Positions 1 to 8,406 of a stretch of 64,000 bases of DNA are shown piece after piece. The DNA lies in assembly GCA_017400455.1 (NCBI GenBank), contig JAFPTC010000140.1, positions 1 through 64,000 of the forward strand, written 5' to 3'. The position numbers and the translations under genes were made by a program. This stretch comes from Prevotella sp. GTDB lineage: Bacteria; Bacteroidota; Bacteroidia; Bacteroidales; Bacteroidaceae. Positions within the stretch are counted from its first letter, which is position 1. Every line of letters begins with the position of its first letter. The notes beneath the pieces are model-generated. The model was not told where the DNA came from. It saw only the letters and a list, made by a program, of their open reading frames with translations, and ran no database searches.

Positions 1-93
1 GTTTCTTTTCCCCTTCCAATCAAGGAGTTCCTGATATATTTTACGCTTCATAATGATGTCATCCGCACCTTTTTGCGATTTCTGAACTTCCAT
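1..93 (-). CDS. AAA-type ATPase of the DUF4143 kind, N-terminal fragment
   Basis: Only the first 31 codons lie in the window and the gene continues off the left edge. The visible protein contains MKRKIYQELLDWK, followed by KGKRN. This is the usual opening of Bacteroidetes AAA ATPases that carry a C-terminal DUF4143 domain; the P-loop would follow just outside the window. The start at base 93 fits the promoter box at 125-132. An internal ATG at 49-51 is an equally good start by family comparison. The gene is divergent from htpG. The family is common and its cellular role is not well defined. Confidence 0.6.
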   Translation of the reverse strand, partial: MEVQKSQKGADDIIMKRKIYQELLDWKGKRN

Positions 94-142
94 ATTTTAC
101 ACCTTTTTGAGATTTTATACGGTGCAAATATACACCTTTTTG
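66..142. repeat. Three CACCTTTTTG repeats at the ATPase promoter
   Basis: CACCTTTTTG occurs at 66-75, 100-109 and 133-142. Each copy is followed by GAGATTT or GCGATTT. The spacing is 34 and 33 bases, about three helical turns. One copy lies inside the first codons of the ATPase, and the other two flank its -7 box. Confidence 0.8.
125..132 (-). promoter_or_regulatory. -7 promoter box TATATTTG for the ATPase
   Basis: On the minus strand this reads TATATTTG, an exact match to the Bacteroidetes -7 consensus TAnnTTTG. It lies about 30 bases before the proposed ATG. Confidence 0.6.
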
Positions 143-327
143 AGATTTCCTGCAAGAGTTTTGACGGAAAAGCATAAGATATTTGATTATTTTAAGTCAT
201 TTTGTCCTCAATATTGACCTATTTCGTCGTATTTTCCTAATTGTCATTCATTATACTTACATGTTAGATATTGTCAAAATCCGCTTCGAAATCCCCTTTT
301 ATTCACGAATAACAGCCAAAAACGATT

Positions 328-342
328 TGGCACGATATTTGC
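328..342 (+). promoter_or_regulatory. Sigma-54-like promoter upstream of htpG
   Basis: The sequence is TGGCAC, five bases, then TTGC. The GG at 329-330 and the GC at 341-342 are separated by exactly ten bases, as required for a -24/-12 promoter read by RpoN. Transcription would start near 354, leaving a leader of about 34 bases. The same bases hold GATATTTG, which misses the TAnnTTTG box at one position, so a housekeeping promoter is the alternative. Confidence 0.55.
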
Positions 343-387
343 GGAATAAGGGTGTAATAATAAAAAACAAAAAAGTAATTATTGACT

Positions 388-2442
388 ATGCAAAAAGGTA
401 ACATTGGTGTAACAACTGAGAATATTTTCCCGGTTATTAAGAAATTCCTCTACAGTGATCATGAGATTTTCCTGCGCGAGATGGTGAGCAACGCCGTCGA
501 TGCTACGCAGAAAATGAAAACCCTGGCCGAGAAGGGCGAGTTCAAGGGCGAACTGGGCGACCTGACGGTGCGCGTGAACTTCGATGCCGACAAAGGCACC
601 ATCACTATCAGCGACCACGGCATTGGCATGACCGAGGAGGAGATTGACAAGTATATTAATCAGATTGCTTTCTCGGGCGTTACGGATTTCCTGGAGAAGT
701 ACAAGGATACGGCCAATAACATCATCGGCCACTTCGGACTGGGCTTCTACAGCTCGTTCATGGTGTCGAAGAAGGTGGAGATTGTCACCAAGAGCTATAA
801 AGAAGGTGCCAAGGCTGTGAAATGGAGCTGCGACGGTAGCCCGGCCTATGAGATTGACGATACAGAACGTGATCAGCGTGGCTCCGACATCATCCTCTAC
901 ATCGACGATGACTGCAAGGAGTATCTCGACAAGTACAAGCTGGAGGGCCTGCTGAATAAATACTGCAAGTTCCTACCCGTGCCCGTGGCCTTTGGCAAGA
1001 AGACCGAGTGGAAAGACGGCAAACAGGTGGACACAGAGGAGGACAACATTATTAATAATGTAGAGCCGCTGTGGATGAAGACGCCTTCCACCCTGAAGGA
1101 CGAGGACTACAAGTCGTTCTATCGCACACTTTATCCCATGCAGGACGAGCCGCTCTTCTGGATTCACCTGAACGTGGACTATCCCTTCAATCTGACGGGT
1201 ATTCTCTATTTCCCCCGTGTGAAGAACTCGCTGGAGCTCCAGAAAAACAAGATTCAGCTCTACTGCAACCAAGTATTCGTCACCGATCAGGTCGAGGGCA
1301 TTGTGCCTGAGTTCCTCACGCTGCTTCATGGTGTCATCGATTCGCCCGACATTCCGCTGAACGTAAGCCGCAGTTATCTGCAGAGCGATCGTGAGGTGAA
1401 AAAGATTTCCACCTACATCACGAAGAAGGTGAGCGACCGCCTGAAGGCCATCTTCAACGAGGACCGCAAGGCCTATGAGCAGAAGTGGGACGACCTGAAG
1501 CTCTTCATCAACTATGGCATCCTGACCGAGGAGAACTTCTACGACCGCGCCAAGGAGTTCTCGCTGTTCAAGGACACGGAAGGCAAGTATTTCACCTTCG
1601 ATGAATATAAAACGCTCATCGAGGCCAGCCAGAAGGACAAAGACGGCAACCTGATATACCTTTATGCCACAGACAAGGACGAGCAGTACAGCTATATCAA
1701 GGCTGCTGAGGACAAGGGCTACTCCGTTCTGCTGTTCGACGGCCAGCTGGACGTTCCCTGCATACAGACGCTGGAGCAGAAGTTCGAGAAGAGCCGCTTC
1801 TCGCGTGTTGATGCCGACACCATCGACCATATCATTCAGAAGGAAGAGGCCCCGAAGAACATGCTTGCCGAGGACGAGCGTGACAATTTGTCAGCAGTGT
1901 TCCAGTCGCAGCTGCCCAAGTTGGAAAAGACCGAGTTCATTGTCGAAGTGAATGCCCTGGGCAGCGAGCAGCGTCCTGTGGTCATCACCCAGAATGAGTG
2001 GATGCGTCGTATGAAGGAGATGAGCCGCTATCAGAGTGGCATGGCCTTCTATGGACAGATGCCCGATTCGTTCAACATGGTGCTGAACAGTGACCACCGG
2101 CTGGTGAAACAAGTGCTCGACGATGCCAAGGCAGCACTGGCCGACCAGTTGAAGCCCATTGAGAGCGAGCTGAAAGGTCAGGAGGCCCGCATGGCAGCCC
2201 TGAACCAGAAGACGGAGAAAAAGAAGGCTGAGGAAATCACTCAGGAAGAGAAGGACGACAAGGCCGCCACGCAGAAAGCCATCGACGAGCAGAAGGAGAA
2301 GAAACAACAGCTCATCAGCGACTATGCTCAGAAGCAGGATGTGGTGCATCAGCTCATCGACTTGGCCCTGCTGCAGAACGGCATGCTGAAGGGAGCCGCG
2401 CTCGATGCCTTCCTCAAGCGGTCAATCGATCTGATAAAATAA
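388..2442 (+). CDS. htpG: Molecular chaperone HtpG (Hsp90 family)
   Basis: This is an ATP-dependent cytosolic chaperone of 684 residues. The N-terminal GHKL ATPase is complete: the helix with NAVDA at about 35, DHGIG at 76-80, and GHFGLGFYSSF at about 114-124. The middle domain follows, and the C-terminal part contains a very lysine- and glutamate-rich segment at roughly 600-640. ATG 388 was chosen because it gives the usual HtpG beginning; a TTG six bases upstream is in frame but unnecessary. A strong terminator follows, so the gene is probably monocistronic. The sigma-54-like promoter upstream is unusual for this gene. Confidence 0.97.
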   Translation: MQKGNIGVTTENIFPVIKKFLYSDHEIFLREMVSNAVDATQKMKTLAEKGEFKGELGDLTVRVNFDADKGTITISDHGIGMTEEEIDKYINQIAFSGVTDFLEKYKDTANNIIGHFGLGFYSSFMVSKKVEIVTKSYKEGAKAVKWSCDGSPAYEIDDTERDQRGSDIILYIDDDCKEYLDKYKLEGLLNKYCKFLPVPVAFGKKTEWKDGKQVDTEEDNIINNVEPLWMKTPSTLKDEDYKSFYRTLYPMQDEPLFWIHLNVDYPFNLTGILYFPRVKNSLELQKNKIQLYCNQVFVTDQVEGIVPEFLTLLHGVIDSPDIPLNVSRSYLQSDREVKKISTYITKKVSDRLKAIFNEDRKAYEQKWDDLKLFINYGILTEENFYDRAKEFSLFKDTEGKYFTFDEYKTLIEASQKDKDGNLIYLYATDKDEQYSYIKAAEDKGYSVLLFDGQLDVPCIQTLEQKFEKSRFSRVDADTIDHIIQKEEAPKNMLAEDERDNLSAVFQSQLPKLEKTEFIVEVNALGSEQRPVVITQNEWMRRMKEMSRYQSGMAFYGQMPDSFNMVLNSDHRLVKQVLDDAKAALADQLKPIESELKGQEARMAALNQKTEKKKAEEITQEEKDDKAATQKAIDEQKEKKQQLISDYAQKQDVVHQLIDLALLQNGMLKGAALDAFLKRSIDLIK

Positions 2443-2451
2443 GCTTGAATG

Positions 2452-2490
2452 AAAAAAGGAACCGGAAAATTTTTCTGGTTCCTTTTTTTT
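2452..2490 (+). terminator. Intrinsic terminator of htpG
   Basis: The arms are AAAAAAGGAACC (2452-2463) and GGTTCCTTTTTT (2477-2488). They form a 12-base perfect stem around a 13-base loop and run into a T tract. Confidence 0.9.
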
Positions 2491-2493
2491 TGC

Positions 2494-2501
2494 TACCTTT
2501 G
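2494..2501 (+). promoter_or_regulatory. -7 box TACCTTTG for the kinase-uridylyltransferase gene
   Basis: This exact TAnnTTTG match begins four bases after the htpG terminator and lies 34 bases before the next ATG. It marks an independent transcription unit. Confidence 0.7.
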
Positions 2502-2535
2502 CAATGATTAATAACAACGATAAGTATTTCTAACT

Positions 2536-4482
2536 ATGATAAAGCTTTTCGTCCCGGGCCGATTGTGCCTTTTTGGCGAGCATAGCGACTGGGCTGGACA
2601 CTACCGCACCATGAACGCACAGATTGCGCCTGGTGCTGCCATCGTGACTGGAATAGAGCAGGGAATAACGGCCGAAGTTGAACGCTCCTCTATATTTGAA
2701 GTGCAGAGCGTTGCTCCTCAGATTTCAAACGAGTGGCACGACTTCGCCTGCCGTATGGACGAGCAGGAGCTGAAACGTGTGGCCCGTTCAGGATCGTTCT
2801 TCTGCTATTGTGCCGGCGTGGCCAGCTATATGCTGGAATGGTACAAGGTTGGTGGCGTGCGTATCAAGATTACAGACATGACGCTTCCCATGAAGAGCGG
2901 ACTGAGCAGTTCAGCTGCCATCTGCGTGCTCGTGGCCAGAGCCTTCAACCAGATTTACAATCTGAACCTCAACACCATGGGCGAGATGAATATTGCCTAT
3001 GTGGGCGAGCTGCGCACCAGCAGCCGATGCGGACGACTGGATCAGGCCTGCGCTTTCGGCGTGAAGCCCAACCTGATGACCTTCGATGGCGACGAGATAG
3101 AAGTGAAGCCGCTTAATGTGAAGCGAGCGTTGCATTGGGTCTTCGCCGACCTGATGGGCGAGAAGAACACCATCAAGATTCTGGCAGACCTGAACAAGGC
3201 CTACCCCTTCCCCTCTAACGAGCAAGAGCGACGTGAGCACGAGGCATTGGGTGCGAAGAACCAAGACATTGTGGACCGGGCCGTCAAGTATATGGCCAGC
3301 GGCGAGGTAGAAGCGCTGGGCCGCCTGATGACAGAAGCCGAAGAGCTCTTTGACAGGGACGTTGCCCCCATGTGCATTGATGAGCTGGCTGCGCCAAAAC
3401 TCCATGAGGTGCTGGCCGATGACTATGTGCGTCAGTTGACCTATGGTGGCAAGGGCGTGGGCTCTCATGGCGACGGCTCCGTTCAGTTCCTCGCCCGCGA
3501 TGCTGAAAGCCAGCAGCAGTTGGTAGACTATCTTAATGGCCGTGGACTCATGGCCTATAAGTTCACCATCCATCCCGTCCACACTGTGCGCAAAGCCATC
3601 ATCCCTGTGGCAGGCTTTGGCACTCGGCTCTATCCCGCCACGCGCAGCCTGAAAAAAGACTTCTTCCCCATACCTTGCCCCGATGGCATGGTGCGCCCCG
3701 TCATCCTTATTCTGCTGGAAGAACTGGTCCAGAGCGGCATCGAGGACATTTGCCTGGTGCTGGGCAGCGAGGAGGAACGCCAGCTCTACATGGATTTCTT
3801 CGAGCGTCCCCTTTCCGATGAACATCTCTCGAAGCTCAATGCCGAGAGCCAGGAATATGAGAACCACATCCTCAGTATTGGCAAACGCCTGCACTACGTT
3901 TATCAGAAGGAGAAGCGAGGCTTTGGCCATGCCGTTTACCAGGCTGCTGAGTTTGCCCATGGCGAGCCTGTGCTGCTGATGCTGGGCGACACGCTCTATC
4001 GCTCCAAATCCAACAAGCCCTGCGCCCTGCAGCTGATTGAGGCCTACGAGCGCACCAACTGCCTCACACTTGGCCTCTACCCTGTGAATGTGAAGGAAGT
4101 GAGCCATTTTGGCATCATGAGTGGCGTGTGGGAGGACAAGAAGAACACCGCGCTTCGTGTGACCACCCTTCACGAGAAGCCCAAGTCGAGCTATGCCGAG
4201 GAGTTCCTTGGCGTGCGCGATGCCGAGGGTCATAAGGAATATTGCTCTGTGTTTGGGCAATACATCCTCACGCCCGAAGTCTTTGAGCAGCTTGAGACCG
4301 ACATCAAGGCTGCCGATGAGCATCCTGAGCAGAAGGGCGAGATTGAGCTGACTTCCGCGCTCGACAAGGTGCGCCAGCGCTCGGGCATGTTTGGCATCCG
4401 GCTGCGTGGCGAGCGCTACGACATGGGAAATCCCCAGGCACTGATGAGCACCATCGCCACCTTTGCCATGATCGACGATTAA
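2536..4482 (+). CDS. Bifunctional GHMP sugar kinase / sugar-1-phosphate uridylyltransferase
   Basis: This cytosolic protein of 648 residues has two catalytic halves. Residues 1 to about 345 are a GHMP kinase: PGRLCLFGEHSDW at the start and the ATP loop PMKSGLSSSAAI at about 118. Residues from about 350 are a GalU-type nucleotidyltransferase: VAGFGTRLYPATRS at about 357, a nearby Lys, and LMLGDTLYR for the metal-binding Asp. The likely job is to phosphorylate a free sugar at C1 and join it to a nucleotide, a salvage route to a UDP-sugar. The order is the reverse of the fucokinase/GDP-fucose pyrophosphorylase FKP. Substrates such as glucuronate, galacturonate, galactose or arabinose cannot be told apart here. 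Confidence 0.8.
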   Translation: MIKLFVPGRLCLFGEHSDWAGHYRTMNAQIAPGAAIVTGIEQGITAEVERSSIFEVQSVAPQISNEWHDFACRMDEQELKRVARSGSFFCYCAGVASYMLEWYKVGGVRIKITDMTLPMKSGLSSSAAICVLVARAFNQIYNLNLNTMGEMNIAYVGELRTSSRCGRLDQACAFGVKPNLMTFDGDEIEVKPLNVKRALHWVFADLMGEKNTIKILADLNKAYPFPSNEQERREHEALGAKNQDIVDRAVKYMASGEVEALGRLMTEAEELFDRDVAPMCIDELAAPKLHEVLADDYVRQLTYGGKGVGSHGDGSVQFLARDAESQQQLVDYLNGRGLMAYKFTIHPVHTVRKAIIPVAGFGTRLYPATRSLKKDFFPIPCPDGMVRPVILILLEELVQSGIEDICLVLGSEEERQLYMDFFERPLSDEHLSKLNAESQEYENHILSIGKRLHYVYQKEKRGFGHAVYQAAEFAHGEPVLLMLGDTLYRSKSNKPCALQLIEAYERTNCLTLGLYPVNVKEVSHFGIMSGVWEDKKNTALRVTTLHEKPKSSYAEEFLGVRDAEGHKEYCSVFGQYILTPEVFEQLETDIKAADEHPEQKGEIELTSALDKVRQRSGMFGIRLRGERYDMGNPQALMSTIATFAMIDD

Positions 4483-4522
4483 GTGCCGGCCGCTGCCTTT
4501 CAATAGACAAAATATAAATTAC

Positions 4523-4561
4523 AAAACAAATCCCGCAAAAAAGTTGCGGGATTTGTTTTTT
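4523..4561 (+). terminator. Intrinsic terminator after the kinase-uridylyltransferase
   Basis: A 16-base perfect stem pairs 4523-4538 with 4544-4559 around a 5-base loop. A T-rich stretch follows. Confidence 0.92.
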
Positions 4562-4566
4562 CTCTT

Positions 4567-4574
4567 TATCTTTG
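4567..4574 (+). promoter_or_regulatory. -7 box TATCTTTG for rubrerythrin
   Basis: This is an exact TAnnTTTG match. A TTG at 4544-4546 lies about 20 bases upstream and could serve as the -33 element. The position rules out a start codon at 4572. Confidence 0.7.
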
Positions 4575-4613
4575 CAAAAACATTTCATATACCTAAAAAT
4601 AAGTATTCCAATT

Positions 4614-5171
4614 ATGAAGAAAAAGTTTATTTGCGCCGTTTGTGGATATATCTATGAAGGCGATGCTGCTCCCGAGAAGTGTCCTATCTGTAAGGCTCCC
4701 GCCTCAAAATTCTCTGAGATGAAGGAGACTGGCGACGTCACCTATGCCACCGTCCACCGCCTGGGCGACGGCAAGATTGAGGGCGTGCCCGAGGAGATGA
4801 TCGAGGAATTGCGTAACAACTATCGCGGCGAGTGCGGCGAGGTGGGCATGTATCTGGCCATGGCCCGTCAGGCCGACCGCGAGGGCTATCCCGAAATAGC
4901 CGAAGCCTTCAAGCGCTACGGCATGGAGGAGGCTGTTCATGCCGCCCAGTTTGCCGAGCTGCTCGGCGAGGTGGTCTTCGACACGAAGACCAATCTGGAG
5001 AAGCGCGCCGCTGCCGAGGAGGGTGCCTGCGCCGACAAGTTCGAGCTGGCCAAGCAGGCCAAGGCCATGGGCTTCGATGCCATTCACGACATGGTTCACG
5101 AGGCTGCCAAGGACGAGGCACGCCACGGAGCAGGCTTCGCCGGACTGCTGAAGCGTTATTTCGGCAAGTAA
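4614..5171 (+). CDS. Rubrerythrin (rubredoxin domain first)
   Basis: This cytosolic diiron peroxidase of 185 residues protects anaerobes from peroxide using electrons from NAD(P)H carriers. A rubredoxin-like iron site comes first (Cys7, Cys10, Cys23, Cys26). A four-helix ferritin-like domain follows, with GECGE at about 71, EEAVHAAQF at about 104 and DEARHG at about 167 supplying the diiron ligands. Classical rubrerythrin has the rubredoxin domain at the C-terminus, so this is the reversed arrangement. ATG 4614 was chosen because the upstream in-frame start lies inside the promoter. The gene sits alone between terminators. Confidence 0.93.
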   Translation: MKKKFICAVCGYIYEGDAAPEKCPICKAPASKFSEMKETGDVTYATVHRLGDGKIEGVPEEMIEELRNNYRGECGEVGMYLAMARQADREGYPEIAEAFKRYGMEEAVHAAQFAELLGEVVFDTKTNLEKRAAAEEGACADKFELAKQAKAMGFDAIHDMVHEAAKDEARHGAGFAGLLKRYFGK

Positions 5172-5192
5172 AAATGCAATAAATCAACGATT

Positions 5193-5228
5193 AATCCGTT
5201 TTATCGAGTAGATGAAACGGATTTTTTC
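5193..5228 (+). terminator. Terminator hairpin overlapping the next start codon
   Basis: AATCCGTTT (5193-5201) pairs with AAACGGATT (5215-5223), and a T run follows. The downstream arm is made of codons 2-4 of the next gene, and its ATG (5212-5214) lies in the loop. It can end rubrerythrin transcription and also mask or expose the next start. Confidence 0.7.
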
Positions 5229-6564
5229 TTTTCTGTTGACCCTACTTGGTGTGCTGCTGGCGTCATGTGCTGATGACGACACGTTCACCACGTCACCTAC
5301 TGCGCATCTTTCTTTCTCCACCGATTCTGTCAAGATGGACACGGTCTTTTCTACCGTAGGCTCACGCACATACGACTTCTGGGTGTACAATCGTTCCAAG
5401 AGCGGCGTGCGCCTTTCCAGTGTGCGCCTGCAAAAGGGCAACCAGACGGGCTTCCGCGTCAACGTCGATGGGGCCTATCTCGACAACGACCTGGGCTCGG
5501 TGGTCAGCGGACTGGAGGTACGCCGGGGCGACAGCCTGCGCGTGTTTGTCGAGCTGACCGCTCCCCGCAACCAACAGGCCGAGCCGCAAGTGGTGGAAGA
5601 CCTCCTGCTGTTCACCTTAGAGAGCGGACAGCAGCAGCAAGTGGTGCTCAGCGCCCATTCATGGGACGCCCTCATCCAGGACAGCATCATCGTCAGCCGC
5701 GATTCGCTCATTGAAAGCACCCAGCCCATCGTCATCATGAAAGGCCTGCGGGTTGACAGTGCCTGCACCTTGACCCTTCGCCATACCACGCTTTATTTTC
5801 ACGACAAGGCCGGCGTGGACGTCTACGGAACGCTGAAGACCGATAGCGCCGTGATGCGGGGCGACCGGCTGGACCACATGTTCGACTATCTGCCCTACGA
5901 CCGCATCAGCGGCCAGTGGCGCGGCATCCACATTTTCCCCTCTTCCTTCGAGAACGAGCTGGTGGCTACCGAGATACGCAATGCCGAATATGGCATCCTC
6001 TGCGATTCTGCAACCTTTTCGTCCGACCGTCAGCGCCTCTACATGGAGCGCTCCGTGGTGCACAACAGTGCCGGCCCGGGCCTTACCGCCTTCAATTCCT
6101 GGGTGGGTCTGCTGCGCTGCCAGTTCTCCAACGCTTCGGGCGACTGCGTGGCTTTCTATGGTGGAGCCGCCATTCTCGACCATTGCACGCTGGCCCAGTT
6201 CATGGCCTTGGGCCAGGAACGCGGGGCAGCCCTACGCTTTGCCAACTTCTATGGCGAAGCTACCTACCCACTGGTGCAGATGCGCATGACTAACTCCATC
6301 GTCACCGGCTACGACGAGGACGTGGTGATGGGCCAGGCCCTGGAAGGCGACAGCATCACTCCCTTCAGCTACTACTTCGAGAACTCCCTGCTGCGCACGC
6401 CGGCCTTGGAAGACACGGTGAACTGCAAGCAGATAATCTGGGAAACGCCCGACGACTCCATTCAGGGCGAGAAGCACTTCAAGCTGGTCGATAGCGACGA
6501 CATGCGCTACGACTTCCATCTCGATTCCCTCTCCACTGCACGCGGATTGGGGTGCTACGATTAA
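5212..6564 (+). CDS. Lipoprotein with a right-handed beta-helix region
   Basis: This protein of 450 residues is predicted to be an exported lipoprotein: a hydrophobic signal ends in LASC with the lipidated Cys at 19. Residues about 30-140 look like a beta-sandwich domain. From about 150 there are repeated short strands typical of a parallel beta-helix, as in pectin-lyase folds. No catalytic motif was recognised. Similar proteins of unknown role are common in Bacteroidales. The start at 5212 places the lipobox correctly. No promoter box was seen just upstream, so expression may depend on readthrough of the rubrerythrin terminator. Confidence 0.7.
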   Translation: MKRIFSFLLTLLGVLLASCADDDTFTTSPTAHLSFSTDSVKMDTVFSTVGSRTYDFWVYNRSKSGVRLSSVRLQKGNQTGFRVNVDGAYLDNDLGSVVSGLEVRRGDSLRVFVELTAPRNQQAEPQVVEDLLLFTLESGQQQQVVLSAHSWDALIQDSIIVSRDSLIESTQPIVIMKGLRVDSACTLTLRHTTLYFHDKAGVDVYGTLKTDSAVMRGDRLDHMFDYLPYDRISGQWRGIHIFPSSFENELVATEIRNAEYGILCDSATFSSDRQRLYMERSVVHNSAGPGLTAFNSWVGLLRCQFSNASGDCVAFYGGAAILDHCTLAQFMALGQERGAALRFANFYGEATYPLVQMRMTNSIVTGYDEDVVMGQALEGDSITPFSYYFENSLLRTPALEDTVNCKQIIWETPDDSIQGEKHFKLVDSDDMRYDFHLDSLSTARGLGCYD

Positions 6565-6604
6565 TTTTTTTCCCTTTTTTTTCTTCTATATGGGGAAAAA
6601 GTAG

Positions 6605-6612
6605 TAACTTTG
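6605..6612 (+). promoter_or_regulatory. -7 box TAACTTTG for the Fur-family gene
   Basis: This exact TAnnTTTG match ends only 11 bases before the ATG. The mRNA leader should be just a few bases long. Confidence 0.65.
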
Positions 6613-6623
6613 TCCCTTGGTTT

Positions 6624-7118
6624 ATGAAGACAAGTGAAAAAAGGAACGATGTGCTCCAGGCTGTGGAGCGCATCCTGGATAGTTATCTGGAGATGAACAA
6701 CCATCGCAAGACGCCTGAGCGCTATGCTATTTTGAAGGCCGTCTATAGCATGGGAAGCCATTTCACACTCGACGAGTTGGGCCAGAAACTGGCGGAAGAC
6801 GATCGTTTTCCCGTTTCCCGCGCCACTCTCTACAACACGCTGAACCTTTTCATGGAGCTGAGGCTGGTCATCCGCCATCGTTTTCAGGGTACCACCAAGT
6901 ACGAGGCCTGCTATGCCGGCGACAGCCATTGCCACCAGATTTGCACCGTGTGTGGAAAGGTGACCGAGGTGAAGTCTCCCGAAATTACCGATGCCATTAA
7001 TCAGATGCACCTGAAGCGATTCCGCAAGGATGGTTACACCCTGTACATCTATGGAATCTGCTCCACGTGCCAGTCGGTGTTGACAAGAAGAAGTAATAAG
7101 CTTAAAAATCAAAAATGA
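6624..7118 (+). CDS. Fur-family metal-dependent repressor
   Basis: This cytosolic DNA-binding regulator has 164 residues. The N-terminal winged helix includes RATLYNTLNLF, the usual recognition helix of Fur proteins. A metal-binding half follows with HCHQICTVCG at about 103-112 and a second pair, CSTC, at about 146, giving the four Cys of a structural zinc site. It could be Fur, Zur or PerR; the sequence does not decide. ATG 6624 follows the promoter box closely; longer in-frame versions run through the promoter. It lies 10 bases before purA and may be co-transcribed with it. Confidence 0.88.
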   Translation: MKTSEKRNDVLQAVERILDSYLEMNNHRKTPERYAILKAVYSMGSHFTLDELGQKLAEDDRFPVSRATLYNTLNLFMELRLVIRHRFQGTTKYEACYAGDSHCHQICTVCGKVTEVKSPEITDAINQMHLKRFRKDGYTLYIYGICSTCQSVLTRRSNKLKNQK

Positions 7119-7128
7119 CAATAGAACT

Positions 7129-8406
7129 ATGAACAAAGGAAAGGTTGACGTCCTGCTGGGTTTGCAGTGGGGCGACGAAGGTAAGGGCAAAGTGGTAGAC
7201 GTGCTCACTCCCCGTTACGATGTGGTGGCACGTTTCCAAGGCGGCCCCAATGCAGGCCATACCCTGGAGTTTGAAGGCCAGAAGTACGTGTTGCGTAGCA
7301 TCCCCTCGGGCATCTTCCAGGGCGACAAGGTGAACATCATCGGCAACGGCGTGGTGCTGGCTCCCGACCTCTTCATGGACGAGGCCAAGGCCCTGGAGCA
7401 GAGCGGACACCCGCTGCGTGAACGGCTCCACATCTCGAAGAAAGCCCATCTCATCATGCCCACCCATCGCGTGCTCGATGCTGCCTATGAGGCTCAGAAA
7501 GGAAAGAACCGCGTGGGCACCACGGGCAAGGGCATCGGCCCCACCTATACCGACAAGGTGAGCCGCACTGGATTGCGCGTGGGCGACATCCTGGAGAACT
7601 TCCCCGAGAAATATGCTGCCGCCAAGGCTCGCCACGAGGCCATTCTGAAATCGCTGAACTTCGACTACGACATTACTGAAGTGGAGAAGAAATGGATGGA
7701 GGGCGTGGAATACCTGCGCCAGTTCCCCATTGTCGATTCCGAGCACGAGATCAACGGCCTGCTGCGCGAGGGCAAGTCGGTGCTTTGCGAGGGTGCCCAG
7801 GGCACCATGCTCGACGTTGACTTCGGCAGCTATCCGTTTGTCACCTCCAGCAATACCATCTGCGCTGGAGCCTGCACGGGTCTGGGCATTGGTCCCAACC
7901 GCATTGGCGAGGTCTATGGCATCATGAAGGCCTACTGCACCCGCGTGGGAGCTGGTCCGTTCCCCACCGAGCTGTTCGACGAGACGGGCAAGCGCATCCG
8001 CGACCTGGGTCACGAGTATGGTGCCGTCACCGGCCGCGAGCGCCGCTGCGGATGGATAGACCTGGTGGCCCTGCGCTATAGCATCATGGTCAACGGCGTC
8101 ACCCAGCTCATCATGATGAAGAGCGACGTGCTCGACGGCTTCGACACCATCAAGGCCTGTGTGGCCTACAAGCAGAACGGAAAGGAAATCAGCTACTTCC
8201 CATACAACATTGAAGAGGGCATCGAGCCCGTCTATGAGGAGCTGCCCGGATGGAAGATCGACATGACCGGCTTGACCAGCGAGGAGGAGTTCCCCCAGCA
8301 GTTCCGCGACTACATCAGCTTCCTCGAACAGCAGCTCGAAACCCCCATCACCATCATCTCCATCGGTCCCGACCGTGAGCAAACTATCTTGAGAAATGGC
8401 AAATAA
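7129..8406 (+). CDS. purA: Adenylosuccinate synthetase
   Basis: PurA catalyses GTP-dependent joining of IMP and aspartate, the first committed step from IMP to AMP, in the cytosol. The protein has 425 residues, the normal length. QWGDEGKGK at 13-21 holds the catalytic Asp and phosphate loop, and GPNAGHTL and [11 protein letters not shown] are present. The gene follows the Fur-family gene by 10 bases and overlaps hisS by 11 bases, so purA and hisS are translationally coupled. Confidence 0.97.
   Translation: MNKGKVDVLLGLQWGDEGKGKVVDVLTPRYDVVARFQGGPNAGHTLEFEGQKYVLRSIPSGIFQGDKVNIIGNGVVLAPDLFMDEAKALEQSGHPLRERLHISKKAHLIMPTHRVLDAAYEAQKGKNRVGTTGKGIGPTYTDKVSRTGLRVGDILENFPEKYAAAKARHEAILKSLNFDYDITEVEKKWMEGVEYLRQFPIVDSEHEINGLLREGKSVLCEGAQGTMLDVDFGSYPFVTSSNTICAGACTGLGIGPNRIGEVYGIMKAYCTRVGAGPFPTELFDETGKRIRDLGHEYGAVTGRERRCGWIDLVALRYSIMVNGVTQLIMMKSDVLDGFDTIKACVAYKQNGKEISYFPYNIEEGIEPVYEELPGWKIDMTGLTSEEEFPQQFRDYISFLEQQLETPITIISIGPDREQTILRNGK

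Noticed and set aside
183..401. 72-codon reading frame upstream of htpG
   Set aside because: It runs through the htpG promoter and start, has A/T-driven composition and matches no family.
2911..4503. 530-codon minus-strand reading frame
   Set aside because: It lies wholly antisense to the kinase-uridylyltransferase, whose domains are certain. Long antisense frames are common here because of G/C-rich third positions.
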